Assembly: GCA_027320105.1 (NCBI GenBank)
Contig: DAHVMA010000079.1
Location: 1-64,000 of the forward strand
Direction: 5' to 3'
Length of the DNA: 64,000 nucleotides
DNA from: JAKAQB01 sp027320105
GTDB lineage: Bacteria > Actinomycetota > Acidimicrobiia > Acidimicrobiales > Palsa-688
A program made the position numbers and the translations under genes. Position 1 is the first letter of the stretch. Every line of letters starts with the position of its first letter. A model generated the notes under the pieces. The model was not told the origin of the DNA. It made no database searches and saw only the letters and a list, made by a program, of their open reading frames with translations. Positions 32,826 through 42,372 of the stretch are shown here, one piece after another.

Positions 32826-35800
32826 CGCACGCCACGGTCGAACAGGTCGGAGATGTCGACCACCAACTGCGGCGGGGGCGCCCAGGTGAAGACACCGCAC
32901 GGATGCCCGTCGACCACGGGTGTGCCAGGACCGACCATCCCTCGGAGGAAGAGGTACAGCGCTCCGCCGAGGTGGCGGTACGGGTCGTAGGAGGCCAGGC
33001 GCCACCGCAGGTAGCGGTGCAGGGCGACAAGGTACAGGAGTGCCTGCAGCGGGTAGTGCTGGCGCTGCATCTCGGCGTCGAGCGCGCAACGACGGTAGTG
33101 CCAGGGTGTGAGCGTCTCGTCCGCCGTGGCAAGCCAGTTGGTCTTGTAGTCGGCGACGAACCAGAGCTGCGTGCCGTCCGCCATCCGGCGGCGGAGCACC
33201 AGGTCGAGGCTGCCCGTCAGGTATCCCCGCAGCGTGGCGGCCAGTAGCGGGTCAGCGAGCCGCCGGTCATAACCCTGCAGCACCTCGCCGTCGGGCAGGT
33301 GTCGCCGGAGGACCCGGGCGACGTCCCCCGTGCGAATCACCCCGTGCGGGCGGTCGCCTCCCGCCATGGGCAGCTCGAAGGCCAGCTCGTCCAGGCGGTC
33401 CGCCCGCTGCACGTCCCGGAGCGCCGAAACCCCCAGGGCGCCCCCGAGCGGCGTGGCCAGTGCCGCTGCCAGCCCGGTGGCGAGGGCAGACGGGTCGCCG
33501 CCGACGAGGCCGCCCGGGTCGGCACGGGCTGCCTCGCGGGTGAAGGCGGCCTGCAGGTCGGGCTCGCCGAAGTCCACCGCTTCCAAGAGCCGGTGCACGA
33601 GGGTGCCCACCTCCCGACCTCGCGGCACGCCCGCCAGGGGGCAGGCGGGCCCTTCCCCGGGAGGGGAGGCCACCGCCTCCTCCCGACCAGCCAAGTAGCG
33701 GGCCGTCCCCAAACCGCCGGCCGGCTCGTCGCCGACCCCCGGATCCTCCGGTTCGCTGCCGACCCTGGCGTCGTGGGCCGCCGACACGATGCTGCTGTAC
33801 GAGGCGCGCCGCCAGTCGGCATCGAGCTCACGACTCCACGGAGCGACGGCCAGCTCCGCGACGGTCGACGGGACGCCCTGGACGCTTCCCGCGCCGGACG
33901 ACGACGGCACCGAGCCGAGGAGCCGGGAGCCGTTCGGGCCGGCGGTCTCGACGACCAGCAGGCCCGGTGCTCTCGCCGCCAGGCGCTCGAGGGCGGAGCG
34001 GATCCGCCGCTCGTCGGGTTCGCCACTCGGCCCGAGACCGACCTCGCCGTCAGCGGCGCGAGCGACGAGGAGCCGCCCGAGCGGCGAGGTGCGGCAGCCG
34101 TGGGCACGGGCCCACCACAACACCACCTGGTGGCGCGCCCGCGTCAACGCCACGTAGAGGATGCGGAGGTCTTCTCCCCGTTGCTCGACGAGGGCAGCCA
34201 TCAGATGCCGCCGGTATTCCGCCCAGCGGTCGCGGTCGGGCGCGCCGACGTCGAGGAACCGTTGCTCGGGACGCCCCCCGCTGCCGGCACCGTCTCCAGA
34301 CGAGGCGCTGGAGGGGTCGTGGAACAGCACCGGCGCCTGGGCGCGCTCTCCCCCGCCGCCGGGATCCCAGAGGTAGGGACAGTGAACGATGCCGAACTCC
34401 AATCCCTTGGCCCGGTGCACGGTGAGGACCTGCACGGCATCGGCGTCGGAGTCGAGGCGACGGCTCCGCTCCTCCGGCTGGATGCGGTCGTCATCGGCGT
34501 CGGCGAGGCGTGCCGCGAGCCAGCCTCGCAGCGCCGGGCCGCCCAACTGGGAGCGCACGGACTCGGCATGCAAGAGCTCGGCAACGTGCTGCAGGTCCGT
34601 GAGCATGCGCTCGCCACCTTCCACAGCGAGGAGCCGCGCCGGCAACTGCTCCTCGGCGATGACCGCCCGGTGGAGGGCCGCAACGCCCCGGTTGGCAAGG
34701 ACGACAGCCCAACGATGGGCGCGGTCGTGGACGTCCTCCCACCGCCGCTCGTCGGCGGTGGCCACCTCCCGAGCTGTCATCCCGACGAACGACGACAAAC
34801 CCAGCGCGACGATGCGGGACCGCACCGCCGGCTCCTGGGCGGCGTCGAGCAGGCGTAGCCAGTCACGCGCCGCCTCCGTGGCGAACACGTTCTCGAGGCC
34901 GGCGACCACGGCCGGGACGCGTGCGGACCGGAGGGCGTCGCGGACGTGCAGGGCCTGCTGGTTCGTGCGGGTGAGCACGGCGACGTCACGGGCTTCGACA
35001 GCCCGGCGCCGGCCACGCTCCACGATGGTCGCCGCCGAGCCCAGGAGCGCCGCCACGTCCCCGGCGACGTCGCGGGCGATCCACTCGACCGCCGACGACT
35101 TCTCGTGCAGTTGCTTGGCGTCCGTCTTGCGGATGTCCGGCGCGCGGTCCGGGACGACCCGAACCCGGACCGGGGCAGGATGAGCTGCGCCTTCCAGGGT
35201 TGGGAGCCGGCGCTCCGGCGGCGCACTCACCGGTCGGAAGGGGATCTCCCGGTGGCCGAGCAGGGTCGGGCTCAACAGCGCGGCGGTGGCGTCGAGGAGG
35301 GGCTGGTCCGACCGCCAGTTGGTATCGAGGCTGAGGCGTTGCGCGTCCCGGTTGGCCGCCAGGTAGGCGTACACGTCCGCGCCCCGGAAGGCGTAGATCG
35401 CCTGCTTGGGGTCACCGATGAGCACCAGCGTCGCGGCGGACTCGCCAAACGCCTGCTGCAGGACGCGCCACTGCACCGGGTCGGTGTCCTGGAACTCGTC
35501 GACCAGGACCACCCGGTATCGGCACCGGAGCCGGTCGCACGCCGCCGGGCCGCGCTCGTGGTGCTCGAGGGTGCGCGAGAGCCGCTCGAGGAGCTGGTCG
35601 TAGGTGAGGAGGTTCTCCTCCTGCAGCCGGCGCAGCACCTCCACCCGTGCCCTCGACGCCAAGCGGCTCAGCAGGGCTCCGTCGGTTGGCGCCGGGACGA
35701 CCTCGGCATCGGGGTTGGCAATGGCGGCCCGTGCCGCCGCCCGAGCGGCACTGAGCCCGAACCCCGGCCGGCCGTGCAGCCGGGCATGGCGGAGGTAGAG

Positions 35801-36352
35801 GTCGGAGACGACCTCGTCGACGAGGTCCGTGGGATCCTCGAGCAGGGTCGCCCCGACGTCCACGTCGCCGGCCGACCCGAGGCCGCTCAGTACGAGCTGG
35901 CAGAACCCGTGCGTGGTCGTGATCGTCACCGCGTCGAACCCGGCCAGGGCGTCGGCGAGTCGCTGGTGGCGCACGGCGACCTCGCCGGCGGGGCCGGAGA
36001 GGAGCTGGGCGACGAGCTCGTCGCCACGACCCGCGACTCCCTGGGCGACGGGGACGTCGCCGGCGGTGCCGGCGCCCGGGCACCCGGCGGCGAGCGCCTG
36101 CCCGAGGGTGGCCTCCGCAGTGGACACCCGCTGGCGGATCCGCTCGCGCAGCTCGCCGGTTGCCATGCGGGTGAAGGTCACAGCGAGGAGATGGTCGGGG
36201 TCGAGGCCTTCGGCGAGGAAGCGGGTCACCAAGCCGGCGAGCGTCGCCGTCTTGCCGGTGCCGGCGCTCGCCTCGATCACAGTCGTGCCCGGTCCCGGCA
36301 GGGGGTCGGAGAAGGAGAAGGGCCGGGTGGCAGCGGTTGGGGCGTCTGCCAT
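32822..36352 (-). CDS. recB: Exodeoxyribonuclease V beta subunit RecB
   Basis: 1176 aa. 3'-5' UvrD-like helicase plus nuclease of RecBCD, for double-strand break end processing. Walker A is VIEASAGTGKTATLAGL (about 25); VDEFQDTDPVQWRVL is motif II; GDPKQAIYAFRGADVYAY is motif III; VLTVHRAKGLEFGIV is motif V; YVALTRARHQVVLW is motif VI. The C-terminal nuclease has YLTGSLDLVLRR and FVADYKTNWL with the catalytic Asp/Lys. The ATG lies 4 bp after the recC stop, and the gene ends in an ATGA overlap with recD. The longer upstream frame is inside recC. Confidence 0.96.
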   Translation of the reverse strand: MADAPTAATRPFSFSDPLPGPGTTVIEASAGTGKTATLAGLVTRFLAEGLDPDHLLAVTFTRMATGELRERIRQRVSTAEATLGQALAAGCPGAGTAGDVPVAQGVAGRGDELVAQLLSGPAGEVAVRHQRLADALAGFDAVTITTTHGFCQLVLSGLGSAGDVDVGATLLEDPTDLVDEVVSDLYLRHARLHGRPGFGLSAARAAARAAIANPDAEVVPAPTDGALLSRLASRARVEVLRRLQEENLLTYDQLLERLSRTLEHHERGPAACDRLRCRYRVVLVDEFQDTDPVQWRVLQQAFGESAATLVLIGDPKQAIYAFRGADVYAYLAANRDAQRLSLDTNWRSDQPLLDATAALLSPTLLGHREIPFRPVSAPPERRLPTLEGAAHPAPVRVRVVPDRAPDIRKTDAKQLHEKSSAVEWIARDVAGDVAALLGSAATIVERGRRRAVEARDVAVLTRTNQQALHVRDALRSARVPAVVAGLENVFATEAARDWLRLLDAAQEPAVRSRIVALGLSSFVGMTAREVATADERRWEDVHDRAHRWAVVLANRGVAALHRAVIAEEQLPARLLAVEGGERMLTDLQHVAELLHAESVRSQLGGPALRGWLAARLADADDDRIQPEERSRRLDSDADAVQVLTVHRAKGLEFGIVHCPYLWDPGGGGERAQAPVLFHDPSSASSGDGAGSGGRPEQRFLDVGAPDRDRWAEYRRHLMAALVEQRGEDLRILYVALTRARHQVVLWWARAHGCRTSPLGRLLVARAADGEVGLGPSGEPDERRIRSALERLAARAPGLLVVETAGPNGSRLLGSVPSSSGAGSVQGVPSTVAELAVAPWSRELDADWRRASYSSIVSAAHDARVGSEPEDPGVGDEPAGGLGTARYLAGREEAVASPPGEGPACPLAGVPRGREVGTLVHRLLEAVDFGEPDLQAAFTREAARADPGGLVGGDPSALATGLAAALATPLGGALGVSALRDVQRADRLDELAFELPMAGGDRPHGVIRTGDVARVLRRHLPDGEVLQGYDRRLADPLLAATLRGYLTGSLDLVLRRRMADGTQLWFVADYKTNWLATADETLTPWHYRRCALDAEMQRQHYPLQALLYLVALHRYLRWRLASYDPYRHLGGALYLFLRGMVGPGTPVVDGHPCGVFTWAPPPQLVVDISDLFDRGVR

Positions 36353-36356
36353 CGTC

Positions 36357-39300
36357 TCAGCCGCCCACCGCCAGGTGGCCGACGTCGCCGCAGACCTCCG
36401 CAGCGAGGACGTCGTCCCACAACCGGCGTGCCAGGCAGCCGAACCTCGTCGGCTCGCCAGCCCAGGCCCCACCGCGCTCGTGCTCCGGCGGCACCTCGCC
36501 CAAGCGGTCGCGCAAGCGAGGGTGCGCCCCCCAGACGCGGTGGTGTTCGGGGTCGTCCTGCTCGCCGGCGAAACCTCGGCTGCCCTTCCAGCACTCCTCC
36601 GCTGCGCGCAGGGCGTCGTCGGCGCCTGCTCCGAGATGCCGGGCCGCCGCCCACGCCGCCGAGGTCGCGCAGAACAGGGGCAGCGGTTCCCGCATGCCGT
36701 GGTCACGCAACTCGACGAGGGCACGCAACGAGTGAAGCGCCGCAACCTGGTGCGCGTCGGCGTCGACGGCCAGCGGTCGCAGCACTGCCATCGACGGAGG
36801 TCTGTGGGACGTGGGGCCGCGACCGATCGTGATGGCGCACACGCCACGATCGGGCCGCGCCGCCGACAGAGCGAGGAACCTCACCCACGCCGCCAGGCGG
36901 TGCTTCGGGGCGAGCCGGGAGTAGCTGCAGGCCAGGATGGCGCCGCCGCGCAGGTTCGGCACCGTGCCGATCAGCGAACGGCCGCCAGGCAGGACGACGT
37001 GGACTTCCGATGATTGCCCCGGGAAGGGGAGGCCGAGTGCTGCCACCCCGTCGAGCAGGGCTTGGACCAGAGGGCGTACCACGTCGAGGACCTCGTCCGC
37101 GAGCCGACCGGGCGGCAGGAGGCCCCGTCCCCGCTCGACCGCTTCCGCCACCGGGAGAGGCACGCCGGCGAGGCAGGCGTCGAGCATGCGGTTGCCGACA
37201 CCCCACCGCTCGAGCGGATCGAGCTCGATGGGCAGCGTGTCGAGCAGGCCGGACTCACGCTCGCCGGCGAACAGGCCGAGTCGGGTGCGCAGGAAGGACC
37301 GCACCGGGTGCTCGACGAAGCGGATCAGGTCCTCGAGCTGGACGACGGGCTCGTCCAGCGCCGGCAGGCGGCCGTCCAACCAGGCGGGAGGAGCGCAGCG
37401 CTTCGTCGATGAGGCCGCTCCGGCCAGGTCGACCCGATCGAAGCCCCACAGCCGGCCTGCCAGCCACCCATGCCCGGCAGGAGCGAGGCCACCGGGCCGG
37501 AAGTTGCGCTGGTCGAAGGCCTGCAAAGGGTGCTGCACGACCAGCGCGTCGCGCGCCCGCCGGCCATCGGCCGCCCGGAAGGTGGCGTCGAGGACGTCGA
37601 GCAGCTCGGCAACGGGCACGGCGGGAGCCAGCGGCCTATTGGTCCGCTCGTCGCGACCGGCGTAGGTGATCACCAGGTGGTCGGTCGCCGAGAGCACGGC
37701 GTCGAGGAGCAGCTGGCGGTCCTCGGACCGTGGGTCGCGGTCGCCGACCAGGGGCCGGGCAGCAAGGAGGTCGTCCCCGTCCGACTGCGGGCGGCGCGGG
37801 AACGCACCGTCGTCGAGCCCGAGCAGCACGACGACGCGGTGGGGCACCGACCGCATCGGGACGAGGGTGCAGATGGTCAGGTCGCCGGTGCGGAAGTTGG
37901 CGCGTGTCGGCCGGCCCTGCAGGCGGGAGCCCAGGAGGGCCCGGACCTCGGCCAGGCCGACGACTCCGCCGGCCCCCCCCGCACCCGAGCCCTCCGCACC
38001 CGACGCCTCCTCCAGCACCTCGGCGGTGACGCGCCGGAGCTGGTCGTGCTGCCACTCCTCGCCGTTCGCTGCAACCGCCAGCGCCTCCGTCCCGGCGAGC
38101 ACGGCGTCGGCCCACTCCCTGACGGTCTGGGGTCCGCTGAGGGCGGTGAGCGCCGCCCCCAGGCGGGAGACGAGCTCGGCGACCCGACCGACGAGCTCGA
38201 CGTCACCGCTCGGCACGTCGTCGTAAGGGACGGTGCCCTCGTAGACGCAGCCGTCCTCCCCGCTCATCGCCACGCCGAGCAGGAGCCGGTCGAGCCCGGC
38301 GGACCAGGTGTTGGCCTCGACGCCGCCGAGCCGCCACCGCTCGCGGTGGGTGCGGTCGAGCCCCCACCGCACGCCGGTGCCCACCACCCACTCCTCGAAG
38401 GTTGCCAGGTCGTCGCGGTCGAGCTGGAAGCGCCGCGCGACGGGGGGCCTGCCCGCCAGGTCCACCACGTCCGACGCCGTGACCCGCCCGTCGGCGAGCT
38501 CGAGCAGCTGCGCCGCCGTGGCGAGCAGCGGGTTGGTCTGCCGCAGCGAACGGTCGGCGAGCCGCACGCGCAGCCTCGGCATGCCGGCCACGCTTCCCTC
38601 GGTGCCGCCGCCCGCCGGGCCACGCCCCGGGTCCTCGGCGCCAAAGGTGGCATGCACGAGCGGAGCGAAGCTCTCGATGTCCGGGCACATGACGATGACG
38701 TCGCGGGGTTCGAGGGTGGGGTCGCCGGCGAGCAGGTGCAACACGGCGTCCCGGACGACCTCCACCTGCCTGCCCCGACCATGGCAGGCGTGGACCTGCA
38801 GGGAGTTGTCCGTCGCCAGCAGCGGCGCGCGCTCCTCCGAGCCCGGTCCGGGCGGTCGGCGGTCGCCCCGGATGTCGCTCTGCAGCCGTCGCAGCACGGT
38901 GGGCGGGGCCTCGCGCCCGTCGGCGTCGACCGGGCGGTGCTCGCCGTCGACGACCCCGTGGGAGGCCAGCACGAGTTGCATCTCGCGGGCGTCACGACCC
39001 CAGCTGCGCAGCAGCGGGTGGGAGGGCAGGCGGGCCGTCGGGTCCGAGGCGCGCGCCCAGCCCTTCGCCACGCCGTCGCCGACCTCTCCAGCGATCCGCT
39101 GCCACAACACGCCCGAGGGGTGCAGCAGGAACAGGTGGACCTCCCGGCCGGCCGCGACGGCCTGCAGGACCTCCAGATGGCTCGCTGGGAGCCGGGTCAG
39201 ACCGAACAGGGCGACCCTCTCGGGCAGGTCGAGCAGCGCCGGCTCAGCGGTCAACCTGGCCGCCGCCAGGGCGAAGCGCTCCGCCGGGCTCGGGACGCCC

Positions 39301-39890
39301 ATGCGTTGGCGCAGCAGCCGCCACAGGTGGGCCTGCCAGATCACCGTCGGATCGCCGGCGTCGTCGCCGCCTGCTGACCCGCTGGCTTCGAGCCAGCCGC
39401 GCACCATGGCGGGACGGTGCACGGCGTACTGGTCGAAGAGGTCGGCGAGGTGTCGGAGGGCGGCGTAGCGCCGCAACTGCGGGCCGTCGCCCGGGCGGGG
39501 CTCGGGAGTGGTCGCCCGCAGGTGGGCGACCAGCGGCTCGAGCACCGGATCGTCTCGGTGCTCGTCCACCACACCCAGGAGCGGCCACACAGCCCGCTCC
39601 GGGCGCCAGGGATCCGTGTCCGGCCGGAGCCCGCACGCAGCGGCCGTCGCCTCCCCGACGAGCGTGCCGGGGAACGGGAACCGCACGTTCGCGCACACCC
39701 CTCCCGCCCCTGCCGCACCGCCGGGCGTCCCGAGCCGGTGCGACAGCCTCTGGCTGAGCCACCGCTCGACGCCCCGGGTGGGCACGGCGATCACCTCCGG
39801 GGTGATGGGGTCGGAGGGCGGGACCGAGAGGATGTCGCCGAGCGCGTCGGCGAGGCGGTCCGCCCGCTCCGATCTGTGCACGACCAGCAC
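36357..39890 (-). CDS. recC: Exodeoxyribonuclease V gamma subunit RecC
   Basis: 1177 aa from a GTG start. RecC scans for Chi-like sites and holds the complex together; it is a helicase-like protein lacking ATPase motifs. Family marks: MLVVHRSERADRLADAL at the start, PTRGVERWLSQRLSHRLG, VIVMCPDIESFAPLV near residue 400, and GLDDGAFPRRPQSDGDDLL near residue 695. First gene of recC-recB-recD. Actinobacteria often use AdnAB instead; here the RecBCD set is complete. Confidence 0.95.
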   Translation of the reverse strand: MLVVHRSERADRLADALGDILSVPPSDPITPEVIAVPTRGVERWLSQRLSHRLGTPGGAAGAGGVCANVRFPFPGTLVGEATAAACGLRPDTDPWRPERAVWPLLGVVDEHRDDPVLEPLVAHLRATTPEPRPGDGPQLRRYAALRHLADLFDQYAVHRPAMVRGWLEASGSAGGDDAGDPTVIWQAHLWRLLRQRMGVPSPAERFALAAARLTAEPALLDLPERVALFGLTRLPASHLEVLQAVAAGREVHLFLLHPSGVLWQRIAGEVGDGVAKGWARASDPTARLPSHPLLRSWGRDAREMQLVLASHGVVDGEHRPVDADGREAPPTVLRRLQSDIRGDRRPPGPGSEERAPLLATDNSLQVHACHGRGRQVEVVRDAVLHLLAGDPTLEPRDVIVMCPDIESFAPLVHATFGAEDPGRGPAGGGTEGSVAGMPRLRVRLADRSLRQTNPLLATAAQLLELADGRVTASDVVDLAGRPPVARRFQLDRDDLATFEEWVVGTGVRWGLDRTHRERWRLGGVEANTWSAGLDRLLLGVAMSGEDGCVYEGTVPYDDVPSGDVELVGRVAELVSRLGAALTALSGPQTVREWADAVLAGTEALAVAANGEEWQHDQLRRVTAEVLEEASGAEGSGAGGAGGVVGLAEVRALLGSRLQGRPTRANFRTGDLTICTLVPMRSVPHRVVVLLGLDDGAFPRRPQSDGDDLLAARPLVGDRDPRSEDRQLLLDAVLSATDHLVITYAGRDERTNRPLAPAVPVAELLDVLDATFRAADGRRARDALVVQHPLQAFDQRNFRPGGLAPAGHGWLAGRLWGFDRVDLAGAASSTKRCAPPAWLDGRLPALDEPVVQLEDLIRFVEHPVRSFLRTRLGLFAGERESGLLDTLPIELDPLERWGVGNRMLDACLAGVPLPVAEAVERGRGLLPPGRLADEVLDVVRPLVQALLDGVAALGLPFPGQSSEVHVVLPGGRSLIGTVPNLRGGAILACSYSRLAPKHRLAAWVRFLALSAARPDRGVCAITIGRGPTSHRPPSMAVLRPLAVDADAHQVAALHSLRALVELRDHGMREPLPLFCATSAAWAAARHLGAGADDALRAAEECWKGSRGFAGEQDDPEHHRVWGAHPRLRDRLGEVPPEHERGGAWAGEPTRFGCLARRLWDDVLAAEVCGDVGHLAVGG

Positions 39891-40026
39891 CTGCCGACCT
39901 CCTCCCCCAAGGGACAGTATCCCGGGCCACTGACCGTGCCCCTTCCGTCGCTACCGTCTCATGAAGGAGAAAGACGCCGCCGTCCCCGCCTCACGCCGGC
40001 TGCCAGCGGGCTCGACCCGGGGGAAG

Positions 40027-41202
40027 CTATCCCGAGCCGCCGAGCGCGGGGACGATGTTCTCCAGGAGGTACTCCAGCTGCTCGGTGGTGAAGGCCCCGG
40101 GGTGGCGGACGACGACGTTTCCGTGGGGGTCGAGGATGAGGGTGAAGGGGAGGCCGGTGATGCGTTCGGCTCCGGCCGCTGTCCCGTTGCTGTCCGAGAC
40201 CAGCGGGTAGGTCACTCCGGCCCTCGCCGCCATTGCCCGTCCGGCAGCGGCCCGGTCGGCGACGTCGACACCCACGAAGGCCACCCTCCCTCCGGCCCAT
40301 CGGTGCACCGCCTCGAGGTGCGGCAGCTCGCTGCGGCAGGCAGTGCAGGTGGACGAGTAGAAGTTGACGACGGTGTAGCGGCCCCGCTCGGCGTTCAACG
40401 AGAACCGGCCGGACCCGTCGAGGAGATAGGGAAGGCTGAAGGCGGGGGCTTTCGTCGTGGCCGTCGCTTCGGGACCGGTGGCATGGACTCGTCCCGGCAA
40501 CAGGTCGGCGGCGACCTGGGCGATGCCGTGAGCGAACTGCGCCGTGTTGGCGGCCGCCGTCCCGAACTCGCCGATCGCCCGCTCCCGGCCGCCGGGACCG
40601 ACGAAGAACATCTCCGCTCCGTGCACGACCGTCCTCGTCTTGGCGTTCAACCCGACGTAGACGCCGTACTCCTTCCACACCTGCCGCAGCGTTGCCGGGC
40701 TGGCGGTGCCGAAGTACCAGTTGGGCTGGCCGCCGAGGCCGTGGGCGTCGCTCCACGCCCGCACCTGGGCGACCTGCGGGTGGAACGGGTTGACGTTGAC
40801 AGACAACCACACGACGTCCTTGGCGGCCCGCCCGAGGTCGTGGTTGGCGGCGACGATGTCGTTGGCCAGGAACGTGCAGAGGTCGCTGCACTCGTCGTCG
40901 TTGAAGGAGATCACGACGGCCTTGCCCCGGAACTCCGCCGGCGACACGAGCCGGCCGTGCTGGTCGGTCAGGTGGAACTGCCCCGCCGCCGGCGCCTGCC
41001 CGTGGAGCACCGACAGGGACAGCATCAGGCTCGTCGGGGCGTTGACACCCGGCACGAGGTTGGGGTTCGCCAACGGCTGGCCGGCGGCGCTGCTGGCGCT
41101 GCCGCCGGTGCCCAACCCAGCGAACAGCACGACCGCCAGCAGGCCGGCGGCAACGAGCCCGGCGCCCAGGTACCACAGAGGATTGGCGCCGGACCGCTTC
41201 AC
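40027..41202 (-). CDS. Membrane-anchored SCO1/SenC - TlpA-like thioredoxin fusion
   Basis: 391 aa. An N-terminal membrane anchor (about 10-32, WYLGAGLVAAGLLAVVLFAGL) is followed by a SCO1/SenC-like domain (about 75-245), with CSDLC as the CxxxC copper site and a His in VVHGAEMFFV at the place of the third copper ligand. A second thioredoxin-fold domain (about 255-385) has STCTACRSELPHLEAV, with the CxxC of TlpA/ResA proteins, and TGLPFTLILDPHG with the cis-Pro loop. SCO proteins deliver copper to cytochrome c oxidase; TlpA proteins reduce apoprotein thiols. Joined, they would give a self-contained copper-delivery/thiol-reducing protein outside the membrane (inference). Probably monocistronic. 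Confidence 0.85.
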   Translation of the reverse strand: MKRSGANPLWYLGAGLVAAGLLAVVLFAGLGTGGSASSAAGQPLANPNLVPGVNAPTSLMLSLSVLHGQAPAAGQFHLTDQHGRLVSPAEFRGKAVVISFNDDECSDLCTFLANDIVAANHDLGRAAKDVVWLSVNVNPFHPQVAQVRAWSDAHGLGGQPNWYFGTASPATLRQVWKEYGVYVGLNAKTRTVVHGAEMFFVGPGGRERAIGEFGTAAANTAQFAHGIAQVAADLLPGRVHATGPEATATTKAPAFSLPYLLDGSGRFSLNAERGRYTVVNFYSSTCTACRSELPHLEAVHRWAGGRVAFVGVDVADRAAAGRAMAARAGVTYPLVSDSNGTAAGAERITGLPFTLILDPHGNVVVRHPGAFTTEQLEYLLENIVPALGGSG

Positions 41203-41286
41203 GACACGACAACGCTACGACCAGCGGCGGGCGGCGGCCAAGTCACCCGCCGGGCGGGGCGGTCCCGCTGAGAGCTGGATGCGAAC

Positions 41287-41371
<85 letters not shown>

Positions 41372-41421
41372 AGGCAACCCCGAGGATAGCGGCCCGGCGC
41401 GGCGGCCGGCCAACCACCAGG

Positions 41422-42372
41422 ATGTGGCTTCCCGGACGTGCGCTCGGTAGGTTGTCCCGGCGTCTGCAGCGGGAGTTGGCGATGGCGGTCGATCTGGGAG
41501 TGGAGCAGCCGAGGAGGGCCGCCCCTCGCGCCTTGCATCCGCCTGCTCGCCTCCGGCGCCCCTTCTCCGCCGGCGTTGCCTGGCTGGCCAGGCGGCACAG
41601 CCTGCCCGTCGAGCTGGGCCTCGTCACCATCCTCTACGCCGCCTACGACACGAGCCGGGGCGCAGCCATGAGCGGGGTGGGCGCGGCGGTCGCGCACGCC
41701 CGCGACCTGTACGCGATCGAGCGCTCTCTCGGGGTGGCGATCGAGCCGGCGGTGCAGCGAGCGGCGCTGCGGGTGCCGGGGCTGACGGTGGTGTTCGGGG
41801 TCAGCTACATGGTGCTGCACCTCCTCGCCACCGGCGCCATGCTCCTGTGGCTGCACCGCACCCGAGCCGAGGCGTACGTCCGGATGCGGCTCGCTCTTCT
41901 CGCGGCCAGCGTGCTCAGCCTCGTGGGATTCGTCGTATGGCCAACGGCCCCGCCCCGCCTGGCCGGCCTCGGCATCGTCGGCACGCTCTCGCAGGCGGGC
42001 GTCGCGATGAACTCCCCGACGCTCACGGTCTTGTACAACCCCTACGCCGCCTTCCCGAGCCTCCACATGGCGTACGCCGCGCTCACGGGATACGCCTTGT
42101 GGCGCTACGCCCGCCGGCGTTGGGTGCGCGCCGCCGGCGTCGCCCTCCCGGCGTGGGTGGTCGTCGAGGTGGTGGCGACCGGCAACCACTTCCTGCTCGA
42201 CGTGGCCGCCGGGCTGGCAGTGTCGGCCGTCGGGCTGGTGCTGGCTCACGCCGTCGTCACCGCAAGCCGGCGAACAAGTCGTCCTCGGGCAACGCCGCAC
42301 CCGTCCGATCCGACGCCCTCACGAACCACTCCCGGTGGAAGATCCGACCGTACAGCTCGGGACCCAGTCTGA
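41422..42372 (+). CDS. PAP2-superfamily membrane phosphatase/phosphotransferase
   Basis: 316 aa from ATG (a start at 41482 is also possible). About five or six transmembrane helices. The PAP2 active-site motifs are FPSLHMAYA (PSxH) and GNHFLLDVAAG (HxxxD), with WPTAPPR before them as in the inositol-phosphorylceramide-synthase-like branch. It likely hydrolyses or transfers a lipid phosphate at the outer face of the membrane. The hydrophilic, Arg/Pro/Thr-rich C-terminal ~40 residues overlap the 3' end of the PIG-L gene on the other strand by 116 bp. It starts 51 bp from tRNA-Tyr, divergently. Confidence 0.85.
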   Translation: MWLPGRALGRLSRRLQRELAMAVDLGVEQPRRAAPRALHPPARLRRPFSAGVAWLARRHSLPVELGLVTILYAAYDTSRGAAMSGVGAAVAHARDLYAIERSLGVAIEPAVQRAALRVPGLTVVFGVSYMVLHLLATGAMLLWLHRTRAEAYVRMRLALLAASVLSLVGFVVWPTAPPRLAGLGIVGTLSQAGVAMNSPTLTVLYNPYAAFPSLHMAYAALTGYALWRYARRRWVRAAGVALPAWVVVEVVATGNHFLLDVAAGLAVSAVGLVLAHAVVTASRRTSRPRATPHPSDPTPSRTTPGGRSDRTARDPV

